Of a stretch of DNA of 64,000 bases, positions 44,633 to 54,461 are shown piece by piece. The notes under the pieces were generated by a model. That model did not search any database. It was not told the DNA's origin and worked only from the letters and a program-made list of their open reading frames with translations. The translations under genes were made by a program, and so were the position numbers. The stretch is from Xanthobacteraceae bacterium (GTDB lineage: Bacteria; Pseudomonadota; Alphaproteobacteria; Rhizobiales; Xanthobacteraceae): NCBI GenBank assembly GCA_031291445.1, contig JARLJA010000096.1, forward strand, positions 62,001 through 126,000. Direction: 5' to 3'. The stretch's first letter is position 1, and each line of letters begins with the position of its first letter.

Positions 44633-45507
44633 GCGCCTGGCCTCCCGTCCGTGGCGGCGACGTCGGCCCGCAATTGCGCAATGACGGCTTCCGGCACCGG
44701 CTGCAGTCCCGCGCCGGGCCGATCGTAGCGCGGCCCTGCGGCGATCAACGCCCGCGTATAGGGATGTTTGGGGGTGCCGAGAACCTCCTCGGTCGATCCG
44801 GACTCGATCACGGCACCGGAAAACAGCAGTGTGACCCGGTCGCAGATCTGGGCCACCACGCCGAGGTCGTGGGTCACGAAGATCACGGCGGTGCCGTGCG
44901 CCTCCTGCAGGCCGCGGATCAGTCGCAGGATCTGCTTCTGCACGGTGACGTCGAGCGCGGTGGTCGGCTCGTCCGCGACGATCATCTTCGGCTCCAGCGC
45001 GAACGCCGCGGCGATCAGCACGCGCTGACGCATGCCGCCGGAGAGCTGGTGCGGATAGGCCCGCATGACCCGTTCGGGATCGTTGATGTGGACTTCCGCG
45101 AGCAGCTGCAGCGCGCGCGCCCGCGCCTCGCGCCAGGGCAACTTGCGCCGCATCCGCAGGCCGTCGGTGAGCTGCAGCTCGATGCGGCGGCCGGGATTGA
45201 GCGCGGTCAGCGGATCCTGCGGAATCAGCGCGATCTCGTCGCCGAAAATCTGGCGCAGCGCCTTCGGCGGCAGCGTGCGGAGGTTCTTGCCGTCGAAGGT
45301 GATTTCCCCCTCGGTGAGGCGCACCGTGCGCGGCAGCACGCCGAGGAGGGCCTTGGCAATGGTCGATTTGCCCGCGCCGCTCTCGCCGACGAGGCCGAGC
45401 GCCTCGCCGGGAGCGAGCTCGAGATTGACCCGGCGCAGGATCGGCGCACCGCCTTCGAGGTCGGACACCGCGCTGAGATGCTGGATACGAAGGATCGGCG
45501 CGGTCAT
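44629..45507 (-). CDS. Peptide/nickel-type ABC transporter ATP-binding protein (DppD-like)
   Basis: A 292-residue ATPase. Walker A GESGAGKST, ALIPQDPLTALNPGRRI, signature LSGGMRQRVLIAAAF, Walker B MIVADEPTTALD and FVTHDLGVVAQI match DppD/OppD. The terminal TPKHPYTRALIAAGP is the usual oligopeptide-family tail. ATG 45507 overlaps the upstream permease by 4 bp. Confidence 0.9.
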   Translation of the reverse strand: MTAPILRIQHLSAVSDLEGGAPILRRVNLELAPGEALGLVGESGAGKSTIAKALLGVLPRTVRLTEGEITFDGKNLRTLPPKALRQIFGDEIALIPQDPLTALNPGRRIELQLTDGLRMRRKLPWREARARALQLLAEVHINDPERVMRAYPHQLSGGMRQRVLIAAAFALEPKMIVADEPTTALDVTVQKQILRLIRGLQEAHGTAVIFVTHDLGVVAQICDRVTLLFSGAVIESGSTEEVLGTPKHPYTRALIAAGPRYDRPGAGLQPVPEAVIAQLRADVAATDGRPGA

Positions 45508-46427
45508 CGGCGCAGCACCGGATCGAGCGCGCGGCGGAGCCCTTCGCCGAGCTGGTTGAACGCCAGCACGGTGGCGAACAGCGCCGCCAGCGGCGCGGCG
45601 AGCACCCACCAGCTCTGGTGGATGAACTGGCGCCCCTCGGCAATCATGCCACCCCAGGTCGGTGTTCCGGACGAGACCGAGAGGCCGACGAAGGACAGGA
45701 TCGCCTCGACGATCACCGCGATTCCCATTTCGAGGCTGACCAGCGCCAGCAGCGCCGGTGCGATATTGGGCAGGATCTCGCGCACCAGGATGTGGAACCG
45801 CGGAAATCCGATGGCGCGGGCCGCGGTGACGTATTCGCTCTCGGCCTGGGCCATCGTCTCCGCCCGCACGACGCGGCAAAACCGCGTCCAGTCGATGATC
45901 GCGATCGCCAGGATCACCGAGCCGATGCCCGCGCCGAGCACGGCCACCAACAGGATCGACAGCAGCACGGGTGGAAATGCCATCCAGACGTCGACCAGGC
46001 GCGAGACCGCGATGTCGACCCAGCCGCGGTACCATCCGGCGAGCAGGCCGAGCGTGGTGCCGATCAGCGCCGCCAGGCTCGCCGCAACGAAGGCGACCGT
46101 CAGCGCGACGCGGGAGCCGAAGATCAGCCGGGACAGCACGTCGCGGCCGAGCGTGTCCGTGCCGAGCAGGTAGCCGGGCTCGGCGCCGGCGAGTCCCGCG
46201 GGCGGCAGGGACGCCAGCATCAGATCCTGATCGAGCGGATTCTTCGGTGCGATCCAGGGTGCAACGATCGCGATCGCCAGCAGCAGCAGGATGAAGCCGC
46301 CGCCGAGGGTCACCTTCGGCTCGGCGAGGACGGCGCGCAGGCGCCGCATTGCGAGGCTGGGGCCGGCGACGGGCGCAACCGGCGGCAACTGCAGGGGCTC
46401 GGCCGTGGCCGACGGTGTTCTAGCCAT
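45504..46427 (-). CDS. Peptide/nickel-type ABC transporter permease (DppC-like)
   Basis: A 307-residue permease with about six helices. It has the DppC family N-terminal segment (WIAPKNPLDQD, YLLGTDTLGRDVLSRLIFGSR) and coupling loop ESEYVTAARAIGFPRFHILVREILPN. The 8-bp overlap with the upstream permease supports one operon. Confidence 0.91.
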   Translation of the reverse strand: MARTPSATAEPLQLPPVAPVAGPSLAMRRLRAVLAEPKVTLGGGFILLLLAIAIVAPWIAPKNPLDQDLMLASLPPAGLAGAEPGYLLGTDTLGRDVLSRLIFGSRVALTVAFVAASLAALIGTTLGLLAGWYRGWVDIAVSRLVDVWMAFPPVLLSILLVAVLGAGIGSVILAIAIIDWTRFCRVVRAETMAQAESEYVTAARAIGFPRFHILVREILPNIAPALLALVSLEMGIAVIVEAILSFVGLSVSSGTPTWGGMIAEGRQFIHQSWWVLAAPLAALFATVLAFNQLGEGLRRALDPVLRR

Positions 46428-47427
46428 GGCGTAGCTTCGGATTGAACAGCACCACGAGCAGGTCGACGGCGATGTTGATGGCGATGAAAATGACGGCGAA
46501 GACGAGCACGAGGCCCTGGATCAGCGGCAAGTCGCGATTGATGACGGCATCGATCGCCATGTTGCCGATGCCGGGATAGGCGAAGATGCGCTCCACGATC
46601 ACGGTGCCGCCGATCAGGAAGGTGAACTGCACCCCAGTCAGCGCAAGCGTCGGTCCGATGGCGTTGCGGAGGGCCTCCTGCAGCACCAGGCGCAGCTTCG
46701 ACATGCCCTTGAGCCTGGCGAGAAGGATATAATCCTGCGCCATCGCCTCGTTGAGCGCGCCCTTCAGCACGCGTGCGATAACGGCGGCCAGCGGCAGGCC
46801 GAGCGAAAGCACCGGCATGGTGAGATGCTGGGTCAGATCGGCGAAGACGTCGAACCGCAGCCGCAGCAGGCTTTCGGCCCAGTAGAACGGCGTGATCATG
46901 CCCGAGCTGACGCTGGGATCGAGCCGCCCGGTGAGCGGCAGGACCGGCAGCAGCACGCCGAACGTCAACACCAGTGCCAGCGCCCAGACGAAATCCGGAA
47001 CCGCGAGGAACAGGCCGTTGACCGCGTCGATCACCGATTCCAGAGCGGTGCGTCGCGCCATGGCGCCGACCACCGCGACAAATCCACCGAGGACGACCGC
47101 GAATTCCAGCGCTGCGATGGCGAGCTCGAGCGTCGCCGGCAGACGCTCGCCGAGCACCTGCACCACGTCGCGGTGCAGCGAGATCGAGACGCCGAAATCG
47201 CCGCGGAGCGCGGACGCGGCCCAGATCCCGAATTGCGTGAGCAGGCCGCCGTCGAGCCCGTAGTGGGCGCGCAGCGCGGCAATGTCGGCCTCGCTCGCGC
47301 CCGGCGAGATCATCATGGAGATCGGGTCGCCGGGAACGACGCGCAGCAGCAGGAAGACGACCACGGCGACGCCGGCGAGGGTGGCGAGCGCCATGGCCAA
47401 GCGCTTGAGAACGGCAAGGGCGATCAT
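46420..47427 (-). CDS. Peptide/nickel-type ABC transporter permease (DppB-like)
   Basis: A 335-residue permease. Family blocks: LLRVVPGDPISMMISPGASEADIAALR, ALRGDFGVSISLHRDV, coupling loop MAQDYILLARLKGMSKLRLVLQEALRN and RIFAYPGIGNMAIDAVINRD. ATG 47427 (MIALAVLKRL) is preferred over the open frame to 47466, whose first residues are polar and leader-like. About six helices. Confidence 0.9.
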   Translation of the reverse strand: MIALAVLKRLAMALATLAGVAVVVFLLLRVVPGDPISMMISPGASEADIAALRAHYGLDGGLLTQFGIWAASALRGDFGVSISLHRDVVQVLGERLPATLELAIAALEFAVVLGGFVAVVGAMARRTALESVIDAVNGLFLAVPDFVWALALVLTFGVLLPVLPLTGRLDPSVSSGMITPFYWAESLLRLRFDVFADLTQHLTMPVLSLGLPLAAVIARVLKGALNEAMAQDYILLARLKGMSKLRLVLQEALRNAIGPTLALTGVQFTFLIGGTVIVERIFAYPGIGNMAIDAVINRDLPLIQGLVLVFAVIFIAINIAVDLLVVLFNPKLRHG

Positions 47428-47528
47428 CGATGTATCAAGGTCTTCATGTGTCGCCCACGGCCGCAACCAACCCCTCCCGCGGCGAAGATCGCCGCGGTCG
47501 GTTTCAAGAGGAGGTGGCGGCCGCCCGA

Positions 47529-49064
47529 TCAGCTGCCCGAGATGAGCGTCGGCTGCAGGGCGCCGGAAACGTTCGGCGTCACCTTCAGTTCGGACTTGTA
47601 CACCACCGGCTGGACATATTGCAGCAGCGGAATGACGTAGCCCTGCTCGGCGATATACTTATCTGCGGCCTTCCAGCCTTCGATCCGCTTCTTTTCGTCC
47701 TTTTCGCCCCACAGCGGGCCGATCTTGGCGTCGAGGTCGTCGGACTTCCAGGCCGAGTGCGGCGACTTGCTGAACATCGCGTGACCCGTGGACGTGCTCG
47801 GATCGCCGATCGCGTTGCCCCAGTTGTAGAACGCGGCGGGCGCCAGCTTGTGGGTGGTGCGCAGCTCGAAATGCTTGGCGATCTCGTAGACCTCGATTTC
47901 CGCCTCGATGCCGACCTTGCGCCACATGCCGACGATCGCCTGGATCATTTCGTAATCCTTCGGCTTGAAGCCGCGCGTCGTCTGGATGGTGAACTTGGCC
48001 GGCTTTTCCGTCGAGTAGCCCGACGCCTTGAGCAGTTCGACCGCCTTGGCGGGATCGTAGGGCGTCTTGATGCTCGGATCGTAGGCCTCGTATTCCGGCG
48101 CCTCGAGCGTGTCGATCGGCACGCCGTAGCCGTGCAGCAGGCGGCTGACGATCGACTTCTTGTCGATGGCGTGGACCGCCGCCAGACGGACGTTCTTGTC
48201 GAGCATCACGTCCTTGTTGGTGATGAAGATCATGCCGATGTCGGAGATCGGCGTCGCCACGCCGGCAAGGCCCTTCTTGGTGATGAGGCGGTCGTACTCC
48301 TCGAACGGCACTTCCAGCGTAACGTCGGACGATCCGGATTCGATCTCCGCGACGCGGGTCGTGGCGTCGGGCACGAACTTGAAGATCACGGTCTGGAACG
48401 GCGGCTTGCCGCCCCAGTAGTTCGGATTGGCCTTGAGGCGTAGGAAGGCGTTGCCGGAATACTCGTCGACCATGTAGGGGCCGGTGCCGATCGGCTTCTT
48501 CTCGAAGCCCTCGGCCCCGACCTTCTCGTAATAGGCCTTCGGCAGCACGTAACCGGTGAGGAACGCCATCCACTTGAAGAACGAGGGATCGAACTGCACC
48601 ACGTCGCCGGTGATCCGGCTGCCGTCGATCTTGAAGTTGTTGACGCCCGCCCAGATGAACGCCACCGGGTTGCCGCCATCCATCTTGCCGGCGCGCTGCA
48701 GCGAGAACACGATGTCCTCCGGCGTGAAGGGCGAGCCGTCGTGCCACTTCACGTCCTTGCGGACGTCCATCCAGACCTTGGTCTTGTCGTCATTCCAGCC
48801 CCAGGCGGTCAGCAGGCCCGGTTGGAACGAAAGATCGGGCTTCTGCCCGATATATTGGTCGAAGATCGATCGATAGATCGCCTGGATCGTCGGGTTGACC
48901 GATGACGGACCCGTGGTGGGGTCGAAGGACGGCAGGTTGACGTTGAAGGCGATGGTCAGCGTATCCTTGCCGGCCGCCCGCGCCGTCCCGCCCTGGGCGA
49001 ACAGCAGGTCTGTGAGGAATGCGCTCGCGCCGAGGGCGAGAGTTTGGCGTCGTGTAAACGTCAT
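47529..49064 (-). CDS. Peptide-type ABC transporter substrate-binding protein
   Basis: A 511-residue extracellular solute-binding protein of family 5. The N-terminus (MTFTRRQTLALGASAFLTDLL) has a twin-Arg-like RRQ and a hydrophobic core, so export by Tat or Sec is possible. Family segments are VKWHDGSPFTPEDIVFSLQRA, GTGPYMVDEYSG, LRLKANPNYWGGKPPFQTVIF and YDPAKAVELLKASGYS. ATG 49064 has GGGAGG upstream. It opens the transporter operon and is divergent from the iorA-like gene; the shared 286-bp region holds AT-rich dyads. The ligand is unknown and could be an aromatic acid derivative or peptide. Confidence 0.9.
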   Translation of the reverse strand: MTFTRRQTLALGASAFLTDLLFAQGGTARAAGKDTLTIAFNVNLPSFDPTTGPSSVNPTIQAIYRSIFDQYIGQKPDLSFQPGLLTAWGWNDDKTKVWMDVRKDVKWHDGSPFTPEDIVFSLQRAGKMDGGNPVAFIWAGVNNFKIDGSRITGDVVQFDPSFFKWMAFLTGYVLPKAYYEKVGAEGFEKKPIGTGPYMVDEYSGNAFLRLKANPNYWGGKPPFQTVIFKFVPDATTRVAEIESGSSDVTLEVPFEEYDRLITKKGLAGVATPISDIGMIFITNKDVMLDKNVRLAAVHAIDKKSIVSRLLHGYGVPIDTLEAPEYEAYDPSIKTPYDPAKAVELLKASGYSTEKPAKFTIQTTRGFKPKDYEMIQAIVGMWRKVGIEAEIEVYEIAKHFELRTTHKLAPAAFYNWGNAIGDPSTSTGHAMFSKSPHSAWKSDDLDAKIGPLWGEKDEKKRIEGWKAADKYIAEQGYVIPLLQYVQPVVYKSELKVTPNVSGALQPTLISGS

Positions 49065-49213
49065 TCGTAGCCTCCCAATGAACCGACCCGTCAAACGCGG
49101 GGCGCGGCGCCCAGCAATGCGAGTGCCGCCAAAAAACATGACCTTCAGGTGTTACCAGCCTGAATATTTGAAGCTTAACATTCCGCTGGTTCCCGTCAAG
49201 CCGCCTCCCAGCA

Positions 49214-49237
49214 AATATATGGAAATGAAAATATATT
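49214..49237. promoter_or_regulatory. AT-rich inverted repeat in the divergent SBP/iorA region
   Basis: AATATAT (49214-49220) and ATATATT (49231-49237) form an inverted repeat separated by ten bases. This is a strongly AT-rich spot between divergent promoters and a candidate operator or promoter element. No factor can be named. Confidence 0.35.
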
Positions 49238-49299
49238 GGAGGGCTGACATGCCGTCATTTGTGCGAAAAACTGCCTAATTGACAGGCTTCGCTGCTTTA

Positions 49300-49319
49300 A
49301 ATATGTTATTGCAAATAAT
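49300..49319. promoter_or_regulatory. Shared 20-bp motif, copy 1 (upstream of the iorA-like gene)
   Basis: AATATGTTATTGCAAATAAT lies 31 bp before ATG 49351. It contains the dyad TTATT-GCA-AATAA. The same motif, AATATG-NN-ATTGCAAATAAT, recurs at 58433-58452 with only the two central bases changed (18 of 20 identical), in another catabolic promoter region of this window. Probably an operator shared by both transcription units. Confidence 0.5.
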
Positions 49320-49350
49320 CGGGCGCCCTCAAACACCGGAGACAGATGCC

Positions 49351-51504
49351 ATGGCGGAGCGGTCCTTCGAGCGCGAGGTTCAGGATCTGCGGCTCGGTGC
49401 CGGCGAGGTCTTTCGCGGCGAGGGCATTCTCGCCATCACCAAGGCCCTGCTGCAATCCGGCGTCGCCTATGTCGGCGGCTATCAGGGCTCGCCGATCTCC
49501 CATCTCATGGATGTGCTGGCCGACGCCAAGGACGTGATGGACGAACTCGGCGTCCATTTCGAAACCTCGGCGTCGGAAGCCACTGCCGCGGCGACGCTGT
49601 CGGCGTCGGTGATGTATCCGGTGCGCGGCGCGGTGACATGGAAGTCGACCGCCGGCACCAACGTCGCCGCCGACGCGCTGTCGAACCTTGCCTCGGGCGG
49701 GGTCACCGGCGGCGCGTTGATCGTGATCGGCGAGGACTACGGCGAGGGCTCGTCGATCATGCAGGAGCGCAGCCATGCCTACGCGATGAAGTCGCAGATC
49801 TGGCTAATCGACCCGCGGCCCAATCTCGAGATGCTGGTGAAGATGGTCGAGCAGGGCTTCGAGCTCTCGGAGGCGACCAACACGCCGGTGATGCTCGAGG
49901 TGCGGATCCGAACCTGCCACGTCCACGGCCAGTTCGTCGCCAAGGACAACAAGCGGCCGCAGTTCACTCTGCGCCAGGCCATGGAGAATCCGTCGCGCGA
50001 CGTCAACCGCATCGTGCTGCCTCCGGCCTCGTTCCTGCACGAGAAGGAGAAGCTCGAGAAACGCTGGCCGGCCGCGGTCGAGTTCGTCAAGAGCCGCAAG
50101 CTCAACGAGACCTTTGGTCCTTCAGAGGGCCCGGTCGGCATCATCATGCTGGGGGGGCTCTACAACACCGTGCTGCGCGCCCTGCAGCAGCTCGGCCTCG
50201 CCGACGTCTACGGCGAATCCGCGGTGCCGCTCTACGTGATGAACGTCGCCTATCCGATGATCGACGACGAGATCGTGGCGTTCTGCGCCGGCAAGTCGGC
50301 GGTGCTGATGGTGGAGGAGGGGGCTCCCGATTTCATCGAGCAGGCGCTCAATACCCTGCTGCGCCGGCGCGACATCCAGACCAGGATCAGCGGCAAGGAC
50401 GTGCTGCCGATGGGCGGCGAATACACCGCGCAGGTCGTGGTCAAGGGACTGCAGGCTTTCCTGCAGACGCATGCGCTGCCGATGCTGGGCAACCAGCCGC
50501 CGATCCCGGATCCGACGCCGGTTCTTCACCATGAGAAGATCAAGGCGCTGGCGGAAGTCGTGCCGCCGCGCCCGCCGGGCTTTTGCACCGGCTGCCCGGA
50601 ACGTCCGATCTTCGCCGCGCTGAAGCTGACCGAGAAGGAGCTCGGCGCCCACCACATCTCGGCCGACATCGGCTGCCATCTGTTCTCGATCCTGCCGCCG
50701 TTCAATCTCGGCGGCACCACGATGGGCTACGGCCTCGGCCCGGCGTCGTCGTCGGCGTTCAACGTCCCGGCCGACAAGCGGGCGATTTCGATCATGGGGG
50801 ACGGCGGCTTCTGGCACAACGGGCTGGCGTCCTCGATCGGCAACGCGGTGTTCAACAAGCAGGACGGCGTCATCGTCGTCGTCGACAACTATTACTCCGC
50901 CGCGACCGGCGGCCAGGACATTCCGTCGTCGCGGGCCAGGAACGCCCGCCGCAAGACCAACAACTCGATCGTCGACGCGGTGAAGGGCATCGGCGCGACC
51001 TGGGTGCGCCAGATCGACCGCACCTACGACGTGGCGCGGATGCGCGATACGTTCCGCGAGGCGTTGACGACCAAGGAGACAGGGCCGAAGATCATCGTGG
51101 CGTCCTCCGAATGCATGCTCAACAAGCAGCGGCGCGTCCGGCCGCTGTTCGCCAAGGCGGTGGCCGGCGGCGAACGCGTGGTGAAGGAGCGTTTCGGCGT
51201 CGACGAGGACGTCTGCACCGGCGATCACGCCTGTATCCGCCTGTCCGGCTGCCCGTCGCTGTCGCTCAAGCACACCGACGACCCGCTGAAGGACGATCCG
51301 GTCGCCGCGATCGACAGCTCCTGCGTCGGCTGCGGCAACTGCGGCGAGGTCTCGGAGGCGGCGGTGCTCTGCCCGTCGTTCTACCGCGCCGACATCGTCT
51401 TCAACCCGACCGGCTGGGACCGATTCATGGCGCGGCTGCGCGGCGCCGTGATCGGCTGGCTGCAGCACCGGCGCGAATCGCGCCGGATCGCGTTTGCCGA
51501 TTGA
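49351..51504 (+). CDS. Indolepyruvate:ferredoxin oxidoreductase-like, large subunit
   Basis: A 717-residue thiamine-diphosphate enzyme that oxidatively decarboxylates 2-oxo acids (aryl pyruvates) to acyl-CoA, passing electrons to ferredoxin. Visible parts are the N-terminal pyrimidine-binding domain (GGYQGSPISHLMD, ASVMYPVRGAVTWKS), CTGCPERPIF, the TPP-binding region ISIMGDGGFWHNGLASSIGN with DNYYSAATGG, and a C-terminal ferredoxin-like domain with CTGDHACIRLSGCP and CVGCGNCGEVSEAAVLCP. ATG 49351 is chosen; 24 extra residues upstream would run through the motif at 49300-49319. The beta gene follows 10 bp downstream. Aerobic bacteria often carry such fused IorA forms for aromatic catabolism. 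Confidence 0.9.
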   Translation: MAERSFEREVQDLRLGAGEVFRGEGILAITKALLQSGVAYVGGYQGSPISHLMDVLADAKDVMDELGVHFETSASEATAAATLSASVMYPVRGAVTWKSTAGTNVAADALSNLASGGVTGGALIVIGEDYGEGSSIMQERSHAYAMKSQIWLIDPRPNLEMLVKMVEQGFELSEATNTPVMLEVRIRTCHVHGQFVAKDNKRPQFTLRQAMENPSRDVNRIVLPPASFLHEKEKLEKRWPAAVEFVKSRKLNETFGPSEGPVGIIMLGGLYNTVLRALQQLGLADVYGESAVPLYVMNVAYPMIDDEIVAFCAGKSAVLMVEEGAPDFIEQALNTLLRRRDIQTRISGKDVLPMGGEYTAQVVVKGLQAFLQTHALPMLGNQPPIPDPTPVLHHEKIKALAEVVPPRPPGFCTGCPERPIFAALKLTEKELGAHHISADIGCHLFSILPPFNLGGTTMGYGLGPASSSAFNVPADKRAISIMGDGGFWHNGLASSIGNAVFNKQDGVIVVVDNYYSAATGGQDIPSSRARNARRKTNNSIVDAVKGIGATWVRQIDRTYDVARMRDTFREALTTKETGPKIIVASSECMLNKQRRVRPLFAKAVAGGERVVKERFGVDEDVCTGDHACIRLSGCPSLSLKHTDDPLKDDPVAAIDSSCVGCGNCGEVSEAAVLCPSFYRADIVFNPTGWDRFMARLRGAVIGWLQHRRESRRIAFAD

Positions 51505-51514
51505 GAGTGCCCCG

Positions 51515-53065
51515 ATGAGTAATGGTGGAGAAAACGGGCTGAAGCGCCTGTCGCGCGAGAAGCCGTTGTCGATCGCAATCCTCGCCATGGGCGGGCAGGG
51601 CGGCGGCGTGCTGGCCGACTGGATCGTCGAGGTCGCCGAATCCCAGGGCTGGGTCGCGCAGTCGACCTCGGTGCCCGGGGTGGCGCAGCGCACCGGCGCG
51701 ACGATCTACTACATCGAGACCCTGCCGCCGCGCGACGGCGTGCCGCCGGTGCTGTCGCTGATGCCGACGCCTGGCGACGTCGACGTGGTGATGGCGGCGG
51801 AATTGATGGAGGCCGGCCGCTCGGTGCTGCGCGGCCTCGTCACCCCGGACCGTACCACGCTGATCGCCTCGACCCATCGTGCCTACGCGGTGGCGGAGAA
51901 GGAAAGGCCCGGCGACGGCACCGGGGATCCTGTGGTGGTGGCGGACGCCACCGACTTCGCGGCGCGCCGCGTCATCGCCTTCGACATGGAGCAGCTCGCG
52001 GTCAAGAATGGCAGCATGATCTCGGCGGCGATGCTGGGCGCGCTCGCCGCCTCCGACGCTCTGCCGTTCGCGCGGTCGGCCTACGAAACCGTGGTCGGTG
52101 CCGGGGCCAAGGGAGCCAGCGCCAGCCTTAAGGCTTTCGCCGCCGCCTACGACCGGACCCGTTCCGCACCGCGCGAGGCGCCACGCCCTCCCACGCCCAA
52201 GCGGCTCGACGCCCTGCCTTCGCATGCCGGACATCCCGAGCTCGATCGCCTCGTTGCCAGGATTCGCGGCGAGTTTCCCGCCGAAGCGCAGTCGCTGCTG
52301 TTCGCCGGCGTCAAGCGCGCGGTCGATTTTCAGGACGTCGCCTATGCCAACGAGTATCTCGACCGGGTCGGCTCGCTCGCGGCGCTCGACCGCGCCCACG
52401 GCGGCCAGGACAGGCATTTCGCCCTGACTTGTGAAGCCGCGAAGTATGTCGCGGTGGCGATGGCCTATGACGACGTCATCCGGGTGGCGGACATCAAGGT
52501 GCGTGCGTCGCGGTTCGCACGCCTGCGCAACGAGATCGGCGCCAAGCCGGACCAGATCGTCCATTCGACCGAGTATCTGCATCCCCGCGCCGAGGAGGTG
52601 TGCGGCGCGCTGCCGGCAGGGCTCGGCGCCTTCATCGAGGCGCGGCCCGCGCTCTATGGCGCGCTCGACCGGTTCGTCAATCGTGGCCGGCGCATCGACG
52701 TCCGGCGTCTCGGCGGATTTCTGCAGCTCTATTTGGTGTCGGGGCTGCGGACGATGCGCCGCGGCAACCTGCGCCACGGCCGCGAGGTCGCCCACCGCGA
52801 GGCCTGGCTCGCCCGCGCCATCGAGGTGCTGCCGAAAAACTACGACCTCGCGGTCGAGGTCCTGCGCTGCCGTCGGCTGGTGAAGGGCTATTCCGATACC
52901 CACAGCCGCGGGCTCTCGAAATTCGACCGCGTGATGGCCATGGTGCCGAAGCTGGCCGGGCGCGACGACGGCGCGCAGTGGCTGGAGCGGCTCAAGCGCG
53001 CGGCGCTGATGGACGAGGCCGGCACCGCGCTCGACGGCGCCATCAAGACGGTGGAGACTCTTTAG
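51515..53065 (+). CDS. Indolepyruvate oxidoreductase-like, beta subunit with C-terminal extension
   Basis: A 516-residue partner subunit. The first ~195 residues are the gamma/beta POR-type domain (AILAMGGQGGGVLADWIVE, GVAQRTGATIYYIE, VMAAELMEAGRSVLRGLV). The next ~320 residues are an extra helical domain (YLDRVGSLAALDRAHGG, HSTEYLHPRAEEVCGALPAGLG, FLQLYLVSGLRTMRRGNLRHG) found only in long bacterial IorB forms, roughly doubling the archaeal length (about 200). ATG 51515 follows the large-subunit stop by 10 bp. Function of the extension is not known to me. Confidence 0.88.
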   Translation: MSNGGENGLKRLSREKPLSIAILAMGGQGGGVLADWIVEVAESQGWVAQSTSVPGVAQRTGATIYYIETLPPRDGVPPVLSLMPTPGDVDVVMAAELMEAGRSVLRGLVTPDRTTLIASTHRAYAVAEKERPGDGTGDPVVVADATDFAARRVIAFDMEQLAVKNGSMISAAMLGALAASDALPFARSAYETVVGAGAKGASASLKAFAAAYDRTRSAPREAPRPPTPKRLDALPSHAGHPELDRLVARIRGEFPAEAQSLLFAGVKRAVDFQDVAYANEYLDRVGSLAALDRAHGGQDRHFALTCEAAKYVAVAMAYDDVIRVADIKVRASRFARLRNEIGAKPDQIVHSTEYLHPRAEEVCGALPAGLGAFIEARPALYGALDRFVNRGRRIDVRRLGGFLQLYLVSGLRTMRRGNLRHGREVAHREAWLARAIEVLPKNYDLAVEVLRCRRLVKGYSDTHSRGLSKFDRVMAMVPKLAGRDDGAQWLERLKRAALMDEAGTALDGAIKTVETL

Positions 53066-53183
53066 GCGCCTTGTCCCGGGTCAACCTGGCGGACCCGTGC
53101 AGCATTTTGGCTTCAGGGCTTTCTGCGCTGCCGGATTGCCGTTATTGTCCAGACGGGCTCAGCGATGTGAAGGTCTTCCTGTG

Positions 53184-54410
53184 ATGTCATGCGGCGCGAA
53201 TTTTCATCCCCTGCGCGCAAGACAATACCTGGTTGGCACGGCGACGGTCTCGGTGGCGGTCGTGGCAATGCAATGGACCGGTCTGCGGCCTGCGGCCGAC
53301 GATCCCACCCTGCTCTCATGGGCCGCGGCCGGGCAGCAGGCGCAGCCGGATTGGAGCCCCCTCTATGTCCTGCTGCTGCGGGGAGCATATCTCCTGTGCG
53401 GCGACACGCTTGACGCGTTCCGGGTCGCGGTCGCAGTCATCTCGCTGTCCGGCTGCGCGATGGTGTATGGCTGGATCTTGCAGTGCACGGCGAACGTCAG
53501 GCTCGCGGCGTTCGCGGCAATCTTCTATTTGACGTCGGGCTTTTCGCCCGCCGCCTCGACGACCGAACAATCCCATTTGCTGATCGTCTCCAGTGTCGCC
53601 GGACACTTCGCGCTATGTTTCGTGTTGATTGCGCTGATCTGCCTTGGTCGTCTGGCCAGGCCGACCGGTTTGGCGCTGTGCTCCACATTCCTTCTGCTGG
53701 CCACCTACTGCCGCCCCGAGTTCCTGCTGGCATCGGGCGTGTGTCTTCTCGCGAGTTGCGTGGTGACGTTCCGGACCCGCCCGCCTGGAGCTGGTGTCGC
53801 GTACCTGCTCATGGCCGCGGTGATCTGGATCGCGCTGGCGTCGTACTGGGGGCTTCCGGTGCCTTCCCCAGGACGCGGGTTTGTGGCCTTCAGCCAGCAC
53901 GCAGGACTGGGGTTTTGTGCGGTATACGATGCGTTTTGTCCGACGAATCTGTGGGAAAATCACGCGGCCTACGCCGCCAAGCTGTTCCCCGGCGCGACCA
54001 GCATATCGACGGCGCTGATGCGCGATCCGCTGCCCTTCATGGAGCATGTCGGCCGCAACATTGCTATCTCGTCGGTGAATCTCGTCACGGGTGTGGTCGA
54101 CTTCGCCGGGCTGTTGAACATTCCGACCATGTTCAAAGCCGCTTTTGGCGCTGCGATGCTTGTCTGGCTGGGGCTGATTTGCTTCCGGACCGAACCGCTG
54201 CGCGGCGACGCCCAGTGCCATCCGAAGGGCAAGAGCGACCGCACGCCGCTGATCGTGGCAGCGTTTGCCATCGCTCCGCAGTTCGCAAACTGGCTGCTGC
54301 TCTATCCGAGACTGCACTACATGGTCGTTCCGGTCGCGGTTTCCGCCGGACTTGTCCTTGCGCGTCGCCGGATCGTCGCACAGCCAGCTGGTGCGGCCGC
54401 CGCCCACTGA
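53184..54410 (+). CDS. Polytopic membrane protein, possibly a GT-C-like glycosyltransferase
   Basis: A 408-residue protein with about ten hydrophobic segments. After the first helix comes ADDPTLLSWAAAGQQAQPDWSPLYVLLLRGAYLLCGDTLDAFR (in short parts), which resembles the first periplasmic loop and second helix of ArnT/PMT-like GT-C glycosyltransferases, including an acidic DD pair and SPLY. Beyond this I cannot assign it. ATG 53184 is preferred to 53097, whose added residues are leader-like. It is not clearly related to the flanking catabolic genes and uses slightly more AT-rich codons. Confidence 0.6.
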   Translation: MSCGANFHPLRARQYLVGTATVSVAVVAMQWTGLRPAADDPTLLSWAAAGQQAQPDWSPLYVLLLRGAYLLCGDTLDAFRVAVAVISLSGCAMVYGWILQCTANVRLAAFAAIFYLTSGFSPAASTTEQSHLLIVSSVAGHFALCFVLIALICLGRLARPTGLALCSTFLLLATYCRPEFLLASGVCLLASCVVTFRTRPPGAGVAYLLMAAVIWIALASYWGLPVPSPGRGFVAFSQHAGLGFCAVYDAFCPTNLWENHAAYAAKLFPGATSISTALMRDPLPFMEHVGRNIAISSVNLVTGVVDFAGLLNIPTMFKAAFGAAMLVWLGLICFRTEPLRGDAQCHPKGKSDRTPLIVAAFAIAPQFANWLLLYPRLHYMVVPVAVSAGLVLARRRIVAQPAGAAAAH

Positions 54411-54461
54411 CCGCGGGTGTGGCGCAGGCACGGAGCCGCAGAGAAATCGGTCCGGGCCGAA

